From Desulfovibrio sp. (lineage in GTDB: Bacteria > Desulfobacterota > Desulfovibrionia > Desulfovibrionales > Desulfovibrionaceae): 64,000 nucleotides of DNA. Every line of letters begins with the position of its first letter. Position 1 is the first letter of the stretch. This document shows positions 1-7,411 of the stretch, piece after piece. The position numbers and the translations under genes are program-made. The notes below the pieces were generated by a model. That model was not told where the DNA came from, made no database searches, and worked only from the letters and a program-made list of their open reading frames with translations. The stretch spans positions 1 to 64,000 of the forward strand of contig JAITSV010000032.1 in assembly GCA_031287575.1 (NCBI GenBank), written 5' to 3'.

Positions 1-76
1 TATAATCCAGACGCACAAGATATTGAGTCGGCATGTCGCCGTTTCCCTGGCCATGCGGAAAGACCTTTATAAGCAT
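1..76 (-). CDS. Relaxase (MobA/VirD2-like), N-terminal fragment cut by window edge
   Basis: The first 25 codons read MLIKVFPHGQGNGDMPTQYL and continue to the window edge. A start of this type (hydrophobic strand, then a Gly-rich turn before a Tyr-Leu) resembles the opening of MobA/VirD2-type relaxases, which nick the transfer origin and pilot the strand into the recipient. The ATG lies inside the last codons of mobC, overlapping it by ten bases, an arrangement that suggests translational coupling. Identification rests on the short N-terminus plus the mobC neighbour, so the family is probable rather than proven. Confidence 0.6.
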   Translation of the reverse strand, partial: MLIKVFPHGQGNGDMPTQYLVRLDY

Positions 77-390
77 GGTTCCTCCGGCGTGACGCGCAGT
101 TCCCGTTCAAAAGCCGCTAAAGCGATCAGCACTTCCAGGGCTTCCGCACGGCTCTTGTAGGTGTTGGCCCAACGGGCAAGCTGATTCATGTTGGAGCCGA
201 CGCGGGCAAGCTGCCTTGTGCGCTCTTTTTCCAATGGCGTTTGCCGCAAGCGATAATCCAGGGCACGCTGGCGGAGGAAGTCCGCCACGGTCTGCCCCTG
301 GGTGTGCGCTTTGGCGGCAATGTCTTTTTTCTCATCTTGGGTGACGCGCAACTTGATCCAGGCATTGCGCGAGTCTTTTTTCGCGCTCAT
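67..390 (-). CDS. mobC: MobC-family mobilization relaxosome protein
   Basis: A 107-residue basic protein matching the bacterial MobC family: an N-terminal strand (WIKLRVTQDEKKDIAAKA) like a ribbon-helix-helix DNA-binding segment, a middle TVADFLRQRAL helix, and the family-typical motif RVGSNMNQLARWAN near residues 64-77. MobC proteins bind near oriT and help the relaxase open the duplex. It is directly upstream of and overlapping the relaxase start, the usual mobCA order. The 364-base AT-rich stretch before its start is where a transfer origin would be expected. Confidence 0.88.
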   Translation of the reverse strand: MSAKKDSRNAWIKLRVTQDEKKDIAAKAHTQGQTVADFLRQRALDYRLRQTPLEKERTRQLARVGSNMNQLARWANTYKSRAEALEVLIALAAFERELRVTPEEPCL

Positions 391-754
391 GGCGTCACCT
401 GCCTTTTGCCTTTTTCAGGGGTCGAGGGGGCAGCGCCACCCGCCAGCCTCGGCAGTACCCTGTGGGTACAACGAGTATGCTGGCCCTCGGACTTAACGCC
501 GGATACAAAAGACGCAAAACAGCTATAAAGCAGAGAACGACAAACGGAATATTGAGATATTTTTCTGACTGTGGCTCTTACTGTTACGAAATACGAAAAA
601 AACGAATTACACGAAACAACCGAAAAAATTTCCCTGTGGTGCTGGACTATTTTTGCTTTTTCTTCATTTAATTCGTATACAACAGAGGCAATTCCATGAC
701 AGGTTGCCTGTAGGATTACGAACAAAGAAAAAAACGAAAAATACGAAGTAATGC
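391..754. other. AT-rich intergenic region with iterated ACGAA motifs; candidate oriT/ori
   Basis: No convincing gene lies here. From about 530 to 750, and on into the end of the next gene, the pentamer ACGAA (or TTCGT) recurs at least a dozen times, often with the following A-run, for example around 595-635 and 715-750. A short inverted repeat AGGCAA/TTGCCT sits at 686-691 and 704-709 with a 12-base loop. Its place between mobC and the primase-like gene fits an origin of transfer or replication, but no nic site could be recognised. Confidence 0.45.
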
Positions 755-3097
755 TCATAACCCCTCCTGAGTATTTTCGTAAAATTCGTTTAATTTCGTT
801 TTTTCGTTTATTGCGTATATTTCGCGCAACATAATAGTAATCTTGGGGCGACCTATCCCCTTCGGTTTATCTTTGGTTATGGTGATGCGCTGTTGAGCCT
901 CCAGTTGTTGTAAAAGAGGCTGTAGACGCTCTTTGGGCAAGTTACGGGAAAACACGGCGCTCAACTCGGTAGCGGTCAATGGGCCTTGCTTCAATGCTTC
1001 CAGTATCTTTTCCTCAAGAGGGTCTGCGGCTTTGTCGCCGAAGATATACAGCGCCGATGCCTGGGCATAACCCCATAAGGCAAGAGCCGCGTCAAGATGC
1101 CTGCTGTCTATGGTGTTCTGACCATCCAATAGGGCATAAATGAGGGCAAGGCGCATGGTCTGGGCTTCGGCCCGGTTAATGATGCACCCGGCAAGGCCGC
1201 TGTGTTCTTTGGAAAGCTCAGGGTAAACGCTCTCCCACTGCTCCTTGGCTCTGGCGGCCATGGTCACAAGGCCGCATTGCTGGGCGTGACCTATCCGCCG
1301 CCAGAGTTCATTCTGGAGCGGGGCAATGTTTTCCATGGGCATCTGTGAAGGCAACGCCACCAGCTTGGAGCGGCGGGCGCAGATCCAGAGGAAGCGGTTG
1401 CCGAAGCCGTTGAACGCCTGCACATCCGCCAGCACAACGGCAAGCTCCTGCATGGTGATGTGGGTTATGATGCTGATATGGGCGTTTTTAACCCTGACCG
1501 GATTATTTTTGGTCAACGGAGCGTAGTCGCCGGAATCCCAGAAGCAGCGTAAACCCATAGACAGCGTGTTGCCTTCCCGCTTGGTGCAGGCAAGGCCGCT
1601 GGCAAACTCTTCGTCCTGAATCATCAATCGCTTGTCGCCGGAATCGCGCAACGGCTCGTTGGGGTTCAATTTCTGGCGGCGCTGGCGTTCCTCCTCGCTT
1701 TCGTCCCGTACCTGACAGGCCAGCCCTTCGCCTGTGGAAAGCGGCCCGCCGCTCTCTCTGGCAGGCAAAGGGAGGTGGCGTACATCGGCTGCTAAACAAT
1801 ACTGCCGTGAGAACAGCGTATTGACGGGATACAGGGACGTGCCTTTCCGCGCCTTGCTGGAGTTGCCGCAGATAACAGCGAAGAGACGCGGCGGGTGGAT
1901 GGTTTCGCCCACATGGATGTATGGCCCCTTGCCTTCGGCGTAGCCGTAAATCTCGGCGGCAAAGCGGGTCAGCATGGTGATGCAGACCGCCGCCGGGTCA
2001 GCCTCGCTGTCACGGGTCGCCAGACTGACAAACTCGCCTACAATGCCGGGGCAGGCGGCGACAGGAAAGAGAGGCCATTCTTTCAGGGTCAGGTCTTCAA
2101 AGTTATCAGGGACGGATGTTTCTACGGATGGCCCAAGGGCAGGAAAGCGGGTTACAGCCTTACGAATAAACTCGGCAACTGGCAGCGCGGTGTCGATATG
2201 AATGCTCGGAATAAATCCCTGCGTGGTCACATCAGCCAAATCCCATTTTTCCGGCAGAGTATCGGGCGGTTGCACTATCTTCACCTGGGCCTTGTCGTCC
2301 AGAAGTTCGGCAAGATTCAGCGCCGCCCTGAATCCCGGTTCATCGTTATCAGGCCAGATAATGATTTTTCTGCCGTTCAGCGGCGAAAGATCCGCCTTGG
2401 CAACGGCATTGGCCCCGCCGCTCCAGGTCAAGACAGCATAGCTCGGGAAATAGCCCTGGGCGGCATCCGCTGTCTTTTCTCCTTCCCCCAGCAAGATGGG
2501 AGCTTCGGGCATTGCCGCTAATTTTTGCAGTCCATATAAAGGGCGCGGTTCCGGCAGAGATTTCCATTGCCAACGGAAGCTGTCACCAAGTTGCCCGTAG
2601 CATAACGGCAGAATGGCCTTGGAACCGTCCGGCAAATCAAAACGGGCGGTATAGGCCAATGTTTGCCCCTGCTGGTTTTGGTAACACCAAAGAAAGGAAG
2701 CCTTGCCATGTTGGTAGTGGCTGTCGGGTGGCTTGGGCGCGTCATCCGGCACAGGCGTTATCAGAATGAAGGCGGCGGGAGCCGCTCGCGGGGCTTGGGA
2801 AGCATCGTCCGGGCGGATGCTGTATTTTTCAGCAAGCTCTCTGGCCGCTTCGCCCTGACGGATGCCCCGGATTGCCGCCCAAAGGCCGATAATGTCTTTC
2901 CAGCTTTCGCCGGTGGCGAAGTCGGAGCCGATGCCGGTATCCAGATTGGTGGCGCAGGATGAACCCGACCCGCCTTGCAGAGAGGAACAAACATATTCCC
3001 GGCCCCTGATTGCGCCGCCGGGAAGCAGGTCGGGAAGAATGCCCGGCAAGCGCGGATGGAGAGCGTCTTTAACGCGCTCAAAGATGGTGGTGGGCAT
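755..3097 (-). CDS. Primase/helicase-like replication protein (toprim-like + DUF3987)
   Basis: A 780-residue protein probably used for replication of the integrated element. Residues about 120-290 carry a toprim-like region with GEGEKTADA and the acidic strand IIIWPDNDEPG, as in plasmid and phage primases. The remaining two thirds resemble the DUF3987/YfjI group (RLALIYALLDG and following helices near residue 640), and the last 100 residues contain a winged-helix-like segment (GPLTATELSAVF). No clear cysteine zinc finger precedes the toprim region, and a Walker A motif is not obvious. Its ATG overlaps the stop of the AlpA-like gene by one base (TAATG). The domain assignment is from motifs only. 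Confidence 0.72.
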   Translation of the reverse strand: MPTTIFERVKDALHPRLPGILPDLLPGGAIRGREYVCSSLQGGSGSSCATNLDTGIGSDFATGESWKDIIGLWAAIRGIRQGEAARELAEKYSIRPDDASQAPRAAPAAFILITPVPDDAPKPPDSHYQHGKASFLWCYQNQQGQTLAYTARFDLPDGSKAILPLCYGQLGDSFRWQWKSLPEPRPLYGLQKLAAMPEAPILLGEGEKTADAAQGYFPSYAVLTWSGGANAVAKADLSPLNGRKIIIWPDNDEPGFRAALNLAELLDDKAQVKIVQPPDTLPEKWDLADVTTQGFIPSIHIDTALPVAEFIRKAVTRFPALGPSVETSVPDNFEDLTLKEWPLFPVAACPGIVGEFVSLATRDSEADPAAVCITMLTRFAAEIYGYAEGKGPYIHVGETIHPPRLFAVICGNSSKARKGTSLYPVNTLFSRQYCLAADVRHLPLPARESGGPLSTGEGLACQVRDESEEERQRRQKLNPNEPLRDSGDKRLMIQDEEFASGLACTKREGNTLSMGLRCFWDSGDYAPLTKNNPVRVKNAHISIITHITMQELAVVLADVQAFNGFGNRFLWICARRSKLVALPSQMPMENIAPLQNELWRRIGHAQQCGLVTMAARAKEQWESVYPELSKEHSGLAGCIINRAEAQTMRLALIYALLDGQNTIDSRHLDAALALWGYAQASALYIFGDKAADPLEEKILEALKQGPLTATELSAVFSRNLPKERLQPLLQQLEAQQRITITKDKPKGIGRPKITIMLREIYAINEKTKLNEFYENTQEGL

Positions 3098-3303
3098 TAC
3101 CGGCCCCCTTTATTGCCGAGGCGTTCCACCAGGGCGGCGATATCCTCGGCCTTCCATGCGGTGGTGCGCGGGCCGAGTTTTACAGGTTGGGGGTAAATGC
3201 CCAGTTTGCAGCCTCTCCACCAAGAGCTTTTGCCGACAGGGATAATTGCCAACACTTGGGACAGGCGCAGAAAGCCTGTTTCGGGAATTTGAACGAATGC
3301 CAT
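3097..3303 (-). CDS. AlpA-type transcriptional regulator / excisionase-like
   Basis: A 68-residue protein with the AlpA/MerR-like winged helix: FLRLSQVLAIIPVGKSSWWRG, then the strand-turn segment YPQPVKLGPRTTAWKAEDI, which is the family signature. P4-phage-type AlpA proteins activate integrase genes or act as excision directionality factors. A good ribosome binding site (AGGAGG, six bases before ATG) precedes it. It begins an operon with the primase-like gene and is preceded by a set of tandem CGGGAA-type repeats at 3362-3422 that could be its own or a replication protein's binding sites. Confidence 0.88.
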   Translation of the reverse strand: MAFVQIPETGFLRLSQVLAIIPVGKSSWWRGCKLGIYPQPVKLGPRTTAWKAEDIAALVERLGNKGGR

Positions 3304-3361
3304 GAGAAACCTCCTGAATTAAAATAATTTCAGAAGGCCTTAGGCTGTACCGGCGGGCGTT

Positions 3362-3422
3362 GTACGGGAATTTTCCGGGAAGTTTTCGGGAAAAAGCAAG
3401 AAAAACGGGAAGTTTTCGGGAA
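3362..3422. repeat. Iteron-like tandem repeats CGGGAAGTTTTC
   Basis: Within 61 bases the unit CGGGAAGTTTTC occurs twice perfectly (3376-3387 and 3406-3417), once lacking the G (CGGGAATTTTC, 3365-3375), and twice as the CGGGAA half (3387 and 3417). Adjacent copies begin about 11 bases apart, one helical turn, as expected of iterons that are bound cooperatively. The array lies between the unknown gene's stop and the AlpA gene. Confidence 0.7.
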
Positions 3423-4424
3423 TTAGACGGATTCGATGGTCAGGGCGGCGGCTTTATCCAGAAGCCGGTCAACAAGATTGCGGTATGATTTTTCGTCCTG
3501 TTCTTTCTTTGAAAGAAGCCGTCCCAACCGCGTTTTATTGGTGAGGCCGTGCCATTCAAAAAGCACATAGGCAATCACCGATTCATCAAATTCAGCTTTT
3601 TTCATGGCATCGCGGATAGCGGCAGGCGATTTGCCTTCCCATAGGGCGCGGGGAACGTTGATAGCGGCGGGGGGCAACGAGGGAGCGGCATCTTGTGGCC
3701 GCGCGGGCAACGCTGCGGTGATGTGCTCCACAATCGCCCTGGAAATGCCTTTGACTTCTTGCCGCAAGGGATATCCACAATTAAAGAGATGGCGAACAGC
3801 GGCTGATTTATCCACAATAATTGTATCTGTAAACAGATCAGAGATGAAAAAATAGCAGGATGACGGCACAGAGAGTATCTTTGTGTCCATCAATTCACGA
3901 AATCTTTCCGCACTCATATTTACCGCCCAACAGTACGGAGAGAATATTCTGAGATCATATTCTTTTTCAGTGTCTGAAAGCCTGTCAAAAATATAGTCGA
4001 TCTTTTCTTTGAACTCATTGATGCTATCGCCAATAGCTTCTTCTGTGATATAGCGGAAGCCTTTCTCCAAGTCGGAAACAAAAATTTTTGCCGATAGTGA
4101 CTCAAAAAATTTAACAACGAGAGTTTGATATGGATATAGAGGTGTCGTTGCATACATCTCTGCCAGCTTCTGATCAATTTCGGGCAGAACAGGAGCGGCT
4201 CCGGCAAGATGAAATGCCGCATTATGGAGCGCCGCGTCTTTCCAATAAGAAGTATATGCCTTTTCCCACAAATCATAGGGGAAAACGCCGTTGGGCCAGA
4301 GCGCGGCAAGAAGTTCGTCAACTTCCAGCGCGCTCAGCCCGTATGCCTGTTTCAGCCTGCCGATGGATATGCGTTCCGGGTTCAGCATGGACGGCATAAT
4401 ACGGCAAGAGACAAAATTTGTCAT
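3423..4424 (-). CDS. Hypothetical protein of the integrated element
   Basis: A 333-residue soluble protein with no motif that I can name. An in-frame upstream start exists at 4505, but the Gly/Ser/Tyr-rich lead it adds looks untranslated, so the ATG at 4424 (MTNFVSCRIMPS) was chosen. The middle is rich in aromatic residues and acidic helices; a linker of Pro/Ala around residues 245-265 separates a C-terminal region of about 70 residues (PRALWEGKSPAAIRDAM onward) that looks like a small separate helical domain. Located between the AlpA-like gene and the integrase, it is cargo or a maintenance function; no role is assigned. Confidence 0.7.
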   Translation of the reverse strand: MTNFVSCRIMPSMLNPERISIGRLKQAYGLSALEVDELLAALWPNGVFPYDLWEKAYTSYWKDAALHNAAFHLAGAAPVLPEIDQKLAEMYATTPLYPYQTLVVKFFESLSAKIFVSDLEKGFRYITEEAIGDSINEFKEKIDYIFDRLSDTEKEYDLRIFSPYCWAVNMSAERFRELMDTKILSVPSSCYFFISDLFTDTIIVDKSAAVRHLFNCGYPLRQEVKGISRAIVEHITAALPARPQDAAPSLPPAAINVPRALWEGKSPAAIRDAMKKAEFDESVIAYVLFEWHGLTNKTRLGRLLSKKEQDEKSYRNLVDRLLDKAAALTIESV

Positions 4425-4630
4425 GGAGCGGATTCCCCTTCCCGCTTCTTGCTTCTGATAGGAATATCCATATCCGGAGCCCCCGCCGGAGGCATCCACG
4501 TCCATCGCCCGCGAGCTGTTTGGGCCGGAAGCGAGCGGTGAATGTCAAGGCTTGCAAAGCAACCAGACAGGGCTTGGCCTTGACAGAACCGCCGATTCCG
4601 GCACGGTTGCGGGCGTGATGGACGGGCGGA

Positions 4631-5863
4631 TCAGGCTTTTTGTTCCCGTAAACTGTCCAGATAGTCGGCCCAGGATTGCATGAGTATCCGGCGCTGTTCA
4701 AAATACTGCGAACGGTCATAGGCTTCCACAACCGCATTTTGCTCTTTGTGGGCAAGCTGCTTTTCAATATGGTCAGGATTAAGGTTGTTCTCCCGCGCAA
4801 GGGTGGAAAAAATCGTCCTGAAGCCGTGAATGCTCATTTCTTCTTTGGAGTAACCCATATCCCGCAAAGCGGCCAACAGCCCTTCGGCTGTAATCGTCCT
4901 GCTTGCCGAGCGTGGGCTTGGAAAGCACAGCTCGCCGCCACCGTTCATTTCGCGGATATTTTTCAACTCCCGAAACAGATCGACAACTTGCCGTGACAGC
5001 GGAACGGTGTGGGCTACGCGCATTTTCATGCCGCCACCATGTTCATTGCGCTTGGCGGGAATTGTCCAGACGGCGTTTTCCAGGTCAATTTCATCCCATC
5101 GGGCAAGGCGTATTTCTTCGCTACGTAGCGGGAGATAGGGCAGGATATTGAGGCAATACTTCACGGAAAGCCCGGCCCCGTTGTAGCCCTGAATACGCCG
5201 TAACAGGCCGCCCACTTTCTCCGGATCGGTAATCGCGGCCCTGTGTCGCCGTGGAATGGCTTTCAGGGTGGTGCCTATGCGGTCGGCAATGTTGCGGTCG
5301 GCATAGCCAAGCCCCCAGGCGAAAAGGCAAACGCCATTTGCAATCTGGGCGAGGCGGTGAGCGGTATCAATACAGCCGCGCTCCTGTGTGGGCATGATGG
5401 CTTCTACAATATCGCGGCGCTCAAGGCTCGAAAATGGCCTCTTGCCGATATGTTGGTAAAGAATGCCCAAGTGCCACTGGATTTTCTTGGCGGTGACCGG
5501 AGGGCTGGCGGCATACTGCTTTTCAAACCACTGTTGAGCCACGGTCTCAAAGGTCAGCGTCTTTTCCTTCTCGGCAAGCAAAGCGGCTTCCTTTTCAGAC
5601 TTCTTGACCAAACCTGGGTCGCGCCCATCCGCAAGCACTTGCCGCGCCTCAAGGCACTTTCTGCGGGCGTCGGCCAAGCTGACTTCCGGGTATCTGCCGA
5701 GGGTCAGGACTTTTTGTTTGTTTTCAAAACGATAGGCCATTTGCCACGAAATGCTTTTGCTCTTCGCACCAATGTAGGCGTAAAGCCCGTCACCGTCAGA
5801 CTCTTTCTGGATTTTGCCGTTGGGCTTCATGGCCCGGAGCTTGGTGTCAGTCAGTTTTCCCAT
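4631..5863 (-). CDS. P4-type site-specific tyrosine recombinase (integrase)
   Basis: A 410-residue integrase that would catalyse insertion and excision at tRNA-Leu. The N-terminus MGKLTDTKLRAMKPNGKIQK is the DUF4102 arm-binding domain of P4-like integrases, followed by a SAM-like core-binding domain (TFETVAQQWFEKQY) near residue 105 and the catalytic domain. Catalytic residues are visible: Arg in LPLRSEEIRL, His-x-x-Arg in IHGFRTIFS, His in LAHKEQN, and Tyr in EAYDRSQYFEQRR. The frame stays open to 5995, but the ATG at 5863 gives the canonical N-terminus. A promoter and a set of repeated half-sites lie immediately upstream. Confidence 0.95.
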   Translation of the reverse strand: MGKLTDTKLRAMKPNGKIQKESDGDGLYAYIGAKSKSISWQMAYRFENKQKVLTLGRYPEVSLADARRKCLEARQVLADGRDPGLVKKSEKEAALLAEKEKTLTFETVAQQWFEKQYAASPPVTAKKIQWHLGILYQHIGKRPFSSLERRDIVEAIMPTQERGCIDTAHRLAQIANGVCLFAWGLGYADRNIADRIGTTLKAIPRRHRAAITDPEKVGGLLRRIQGYNGAGLSVKYCLNILPYLPLRSEEIRLARWDEIDLENAVWTIPAKRNEHGGGMKMRVAHTVPLSRQVVDLFRELKNIREMNGGGELCFPSPRSASRTITAEGLLAALRDMGYSKEEMSIHGFRTIFSTLARENNLNPDHIEKQLAHKEQNAVVEAYDRSQYFEQRRILMQSWADYLDSLREQKA

Positions 5864-5921
5864 GTTGGTAAAATTTCCGTACTGGCTGTGTTGGTAAAAC
5901 TTTACCAGCATTTTTACCAAC
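5864..5921. promoter_or_regulatory. Operator array GTTGGTAAAA upstream of integrase
   Basis: The 10-mer GTTGGTAAAA is found at 5864-5873 and 5890-5899 on the plus strand and at 5912-5921 on the minus strand; a fourth, degenerate inverted copy (CTTTACCAGC) is at 5900-5909. Copies two and four together form a dyad with 7-base arms TGGTAAA/TTTACCA at 5892-5907. The array covers the predicted -10 and the leader of the integrase gene, so it is likely a repressor or excisionase/integrase arm-site cluster. Confidence 0.65.
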
Positions 5922-5939
5922 AAAAAGTGGAGATGACAA
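5911..5939 (-). promoter_or_regulatory. Predicted sigma70 promoter of integrase
   Basis: On the minus strand TTGTCA (5934-5939) and TAAAAA (5911-5916) are separated by 17 bases. The -10 is embedded in one of the GTTGGTAAAA copies, so a protein bound there would block polymerase. Confidence 0.6.
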
Positions 5940-6034
5940 CGTACCTGACGAGGCGTGACGAGACTATGAAATGAGAGAAAATCCAAGTCCCGCAAGGCTT
6001 ATCAGCTCTTACGGGACTTGTTGGGATTCTTAGG

Positions 6035-6119
6035 TGGTGCCGGGGGCGGGGATTGAACCCGCATGGTGTGAACCACTGGCTTCTAAGACCAGCGCGTATA
6101 CCAGTTCCGCCACCCCGGC
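6035..6119 (-). tRNA. tRNA-Leu (anticodon UAG), host of the integrated element
   Basis: An 85-nt class II tRNA with a perfect 7-bp acceptor (GCCGGGG/CCCCGGC), A discriminator and encoded CCA. The anticodon loop CTTAGAA between CTGGT and GCCAG gives UAG, reading CUA/CUN leucine codons. The long variable arm and GGTTCAATCC T-arm are present. Its 3' end faces the integrase gene, and the tRNA is intact after integration. A 9-bp inverted repeat (CAAGTCCCG/CGGGACTTG, 5984-5992 and 6012-6020) sits just beyond its 3' end. Confidence 0.97.
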
Positions 6120-6413
6120 AGTGCGACGGCGCGATCCGAGGCCGCCAGCCCGGCGGCACCCCCCGTGCGGCAGGTGCGCATGGCGGAAGACGGTCCGGTG
6201 ACGGTTCGGCAACGCTTCGGAAAGCCCGCTCCTTTACCATTTGTGCCAACGGAGCGCAAGCCCGTGTGGGGACGGGCGCGGCATTCCGGGCGGGTGCACA
6301 CCCGCATGCCAAAGGGCCGTGCCCTTCCCGCCCGCTACCCCGTGGCATTCCATGACAGCCCGTGGCAACACCGGACACGCATGAGAAATATGGTTTCCAA
6401 CCCGCCAGCTTTC

Positions 6414-6442
6414 TTGACGTATCATTTCCATCAATATACACA
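6414..6442 (+). promoter_or_regulatory. Possible promoter of LysR gene, leaderless
   Basis: TTGACG (6414-6419) and TACACA (6437-6442) are 17 bases apart. The -10 ends six bases before the chosen ATG, and there is no Shine-Dalgarno sequence in the intervening bases, which would give a leaderless or nearly leaderless mRNA. The -10 is a weak match; an overlapping TATACA has a 15-base spacing. Confidence 0.45.
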
Positions 6443-6448
6443 ATCGAC

Positions 6449-7411
6449 ATGCTGGATTTCAGAAGACTCGAAGCATTCTGCAAGGTCTACGAACTGCGCA
6501 GCTTCTCGCGGGCCGGGGCGGACCTGTTCCTGTCCCAACCCACCATCAGCGCGCACGTCCTTGCGCTGGAAAAGGAACTGGGCGTCCGCCTGCTGGACCG
6601 CATGGGCCGGCAGGTGCTGCCCACGCCCGCCGGAGAGGTGCTGTACCGGCGCGCGTCCGAGGCGTTCGCCAGCCTTGCCGCCGCAGAGGCCGAAATCGGC
6701 CAGCTGCGCGACGAGGTCAGCGGCGACCTGGTGGTTGGCGGCAGCACCATACCCGCGCATCACGTCCTGCCGGAGGTCATCGCCGGGTTCGTGCGCGCCT
6801 ACCCGTCGGTGCGCGTGCACCTGCGCGTGGGCGACACGGCGGACATCGTGCAGCGCGTCACCGACGGCGAACTGATGCTGGGCCTGGTGGGCGCGGTGGA
6901 TCCGCACCCCGACCTGGTGTTCGAACCGCTGGTGGACGATGAACTGGTGGTGGTGGCCACGCCGGAGCTGGCGGGCGGCAGGCGCCACGTGCAGGTCGAG
7001 GAACTGGCCCAGTGGCCGTGGATCATGCGCGAATCCGGGTCCGGCACGCGGCGCACCTTCGCCGAAGCGCTGGCCGCCGTGGGCATGGACGTGCGGCGGC
7101 TGCCGGTGGCCCTGGTGGTGGACAGCACCCAGGCCGTGGTGCAGTACGTGCGCGCGGGCCTTGGAGTCAGCGCCACCTCGCGCCTGGCCGTGGCCGAAAG
7201 CATTGCCAGGGGCGAACTGGTGGAACTGCAACTGGACGATTGCCGTCCGGCGCGCCAGTTCCACTCCGTGCGGCACGCCCGGCGGCACCAGTTCCCGGCG
7301 GCGGTGGCCTTTGCCGCCTTCCTCGGCGAGCATACCCGCCACCTGCGCAACGGCCAAGCGTCGGGCGCCGAGGCGGGCAACCACAAGGGCCGCCACAAGG
7401 ACAAGGCATGA
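6449..7411 (+). CDS. LysR-family regulator associated with selenium metabolism
   Basis: A 320-residue LysR-type regulator. The N-terminal winged helix (MLDFRRLEAFCKVYELRSFS, then LFLSQPTISAHVLALEKELG) is canonical; residues about 90-295 form the periplasmic-binding-like effector domain. It overlaps selD by four bases (ATGA), so the two are almost certainly co-expressed. LysR proteins fused by context to selD form a recognised selenium-associated group; the effector is unknown. The frame is open further upstream from a GTG at 6362, but the start used here aligns with the family. The last 25 residues are a basic His/Lys-rich tail. Confidence 0.88.
   Translation: MLDFRRLEAFCKVYELRSFSRAGADLFLSQPTISAHVLALEKELGVRLLDRMGRQVLPTPAGEVLYRRASEAFASLAAAEAEIGQLRDEVSGDLVVGGSTIPAHHVLPEVIAGFVRAYPSVRVHLRVGDTADIVQRVTDGELMLGLVGAVDPHPDLVFEPLVDDELVVVATPELAGGRRHVQVEELAQWPWIMRESGSGTRRTFAEALAAVGMDVRRLPVALVVDSTQAVVQYVRAGLGVSATSRLAVAESIARGELVELQLDDCRPARQFHSVRHARRHQFPAAVAFAAFLGEHTRHLRNGQASGAEAGNHKGRHKDKA

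Larger units (their letters stand above)
1..6034. mobile_element. Integrative mobilizable element, one end, in tRNA-Leu
   Basis: A block of minus-strand genes typical of an integrated mobilizable element: relaxase start, MobC, primase/helicase-like protein, AlpA-type regulator, an unknown gene and a P4-type integrase whose start lies about 170 bases from the 3' end of a tRNA-Leu gene. By eye the region is visibly more AT-rich than the flanking chromosome, with long A/T runs absent elsewhere. P4-family integrases usually recombine in the 3' end of tRNA genes, so the tRNA end is taken as the right attachment site; the other end and the repeated tRNA 3' segment would lie left of position 1. No conjugation machinery is visible, so it is called mobilizable rather than self-transmissible, but the element is incomplete here. 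Confidence 0.85.

Noticed and set aside
387..758. A 123-residue minus-strand frame between mobC and the primase-like gene
   Set aside because: Phe/Ser/Val-rich translation of AT-rich DNA with no motif; it spans the repeat-rich candidate origin.
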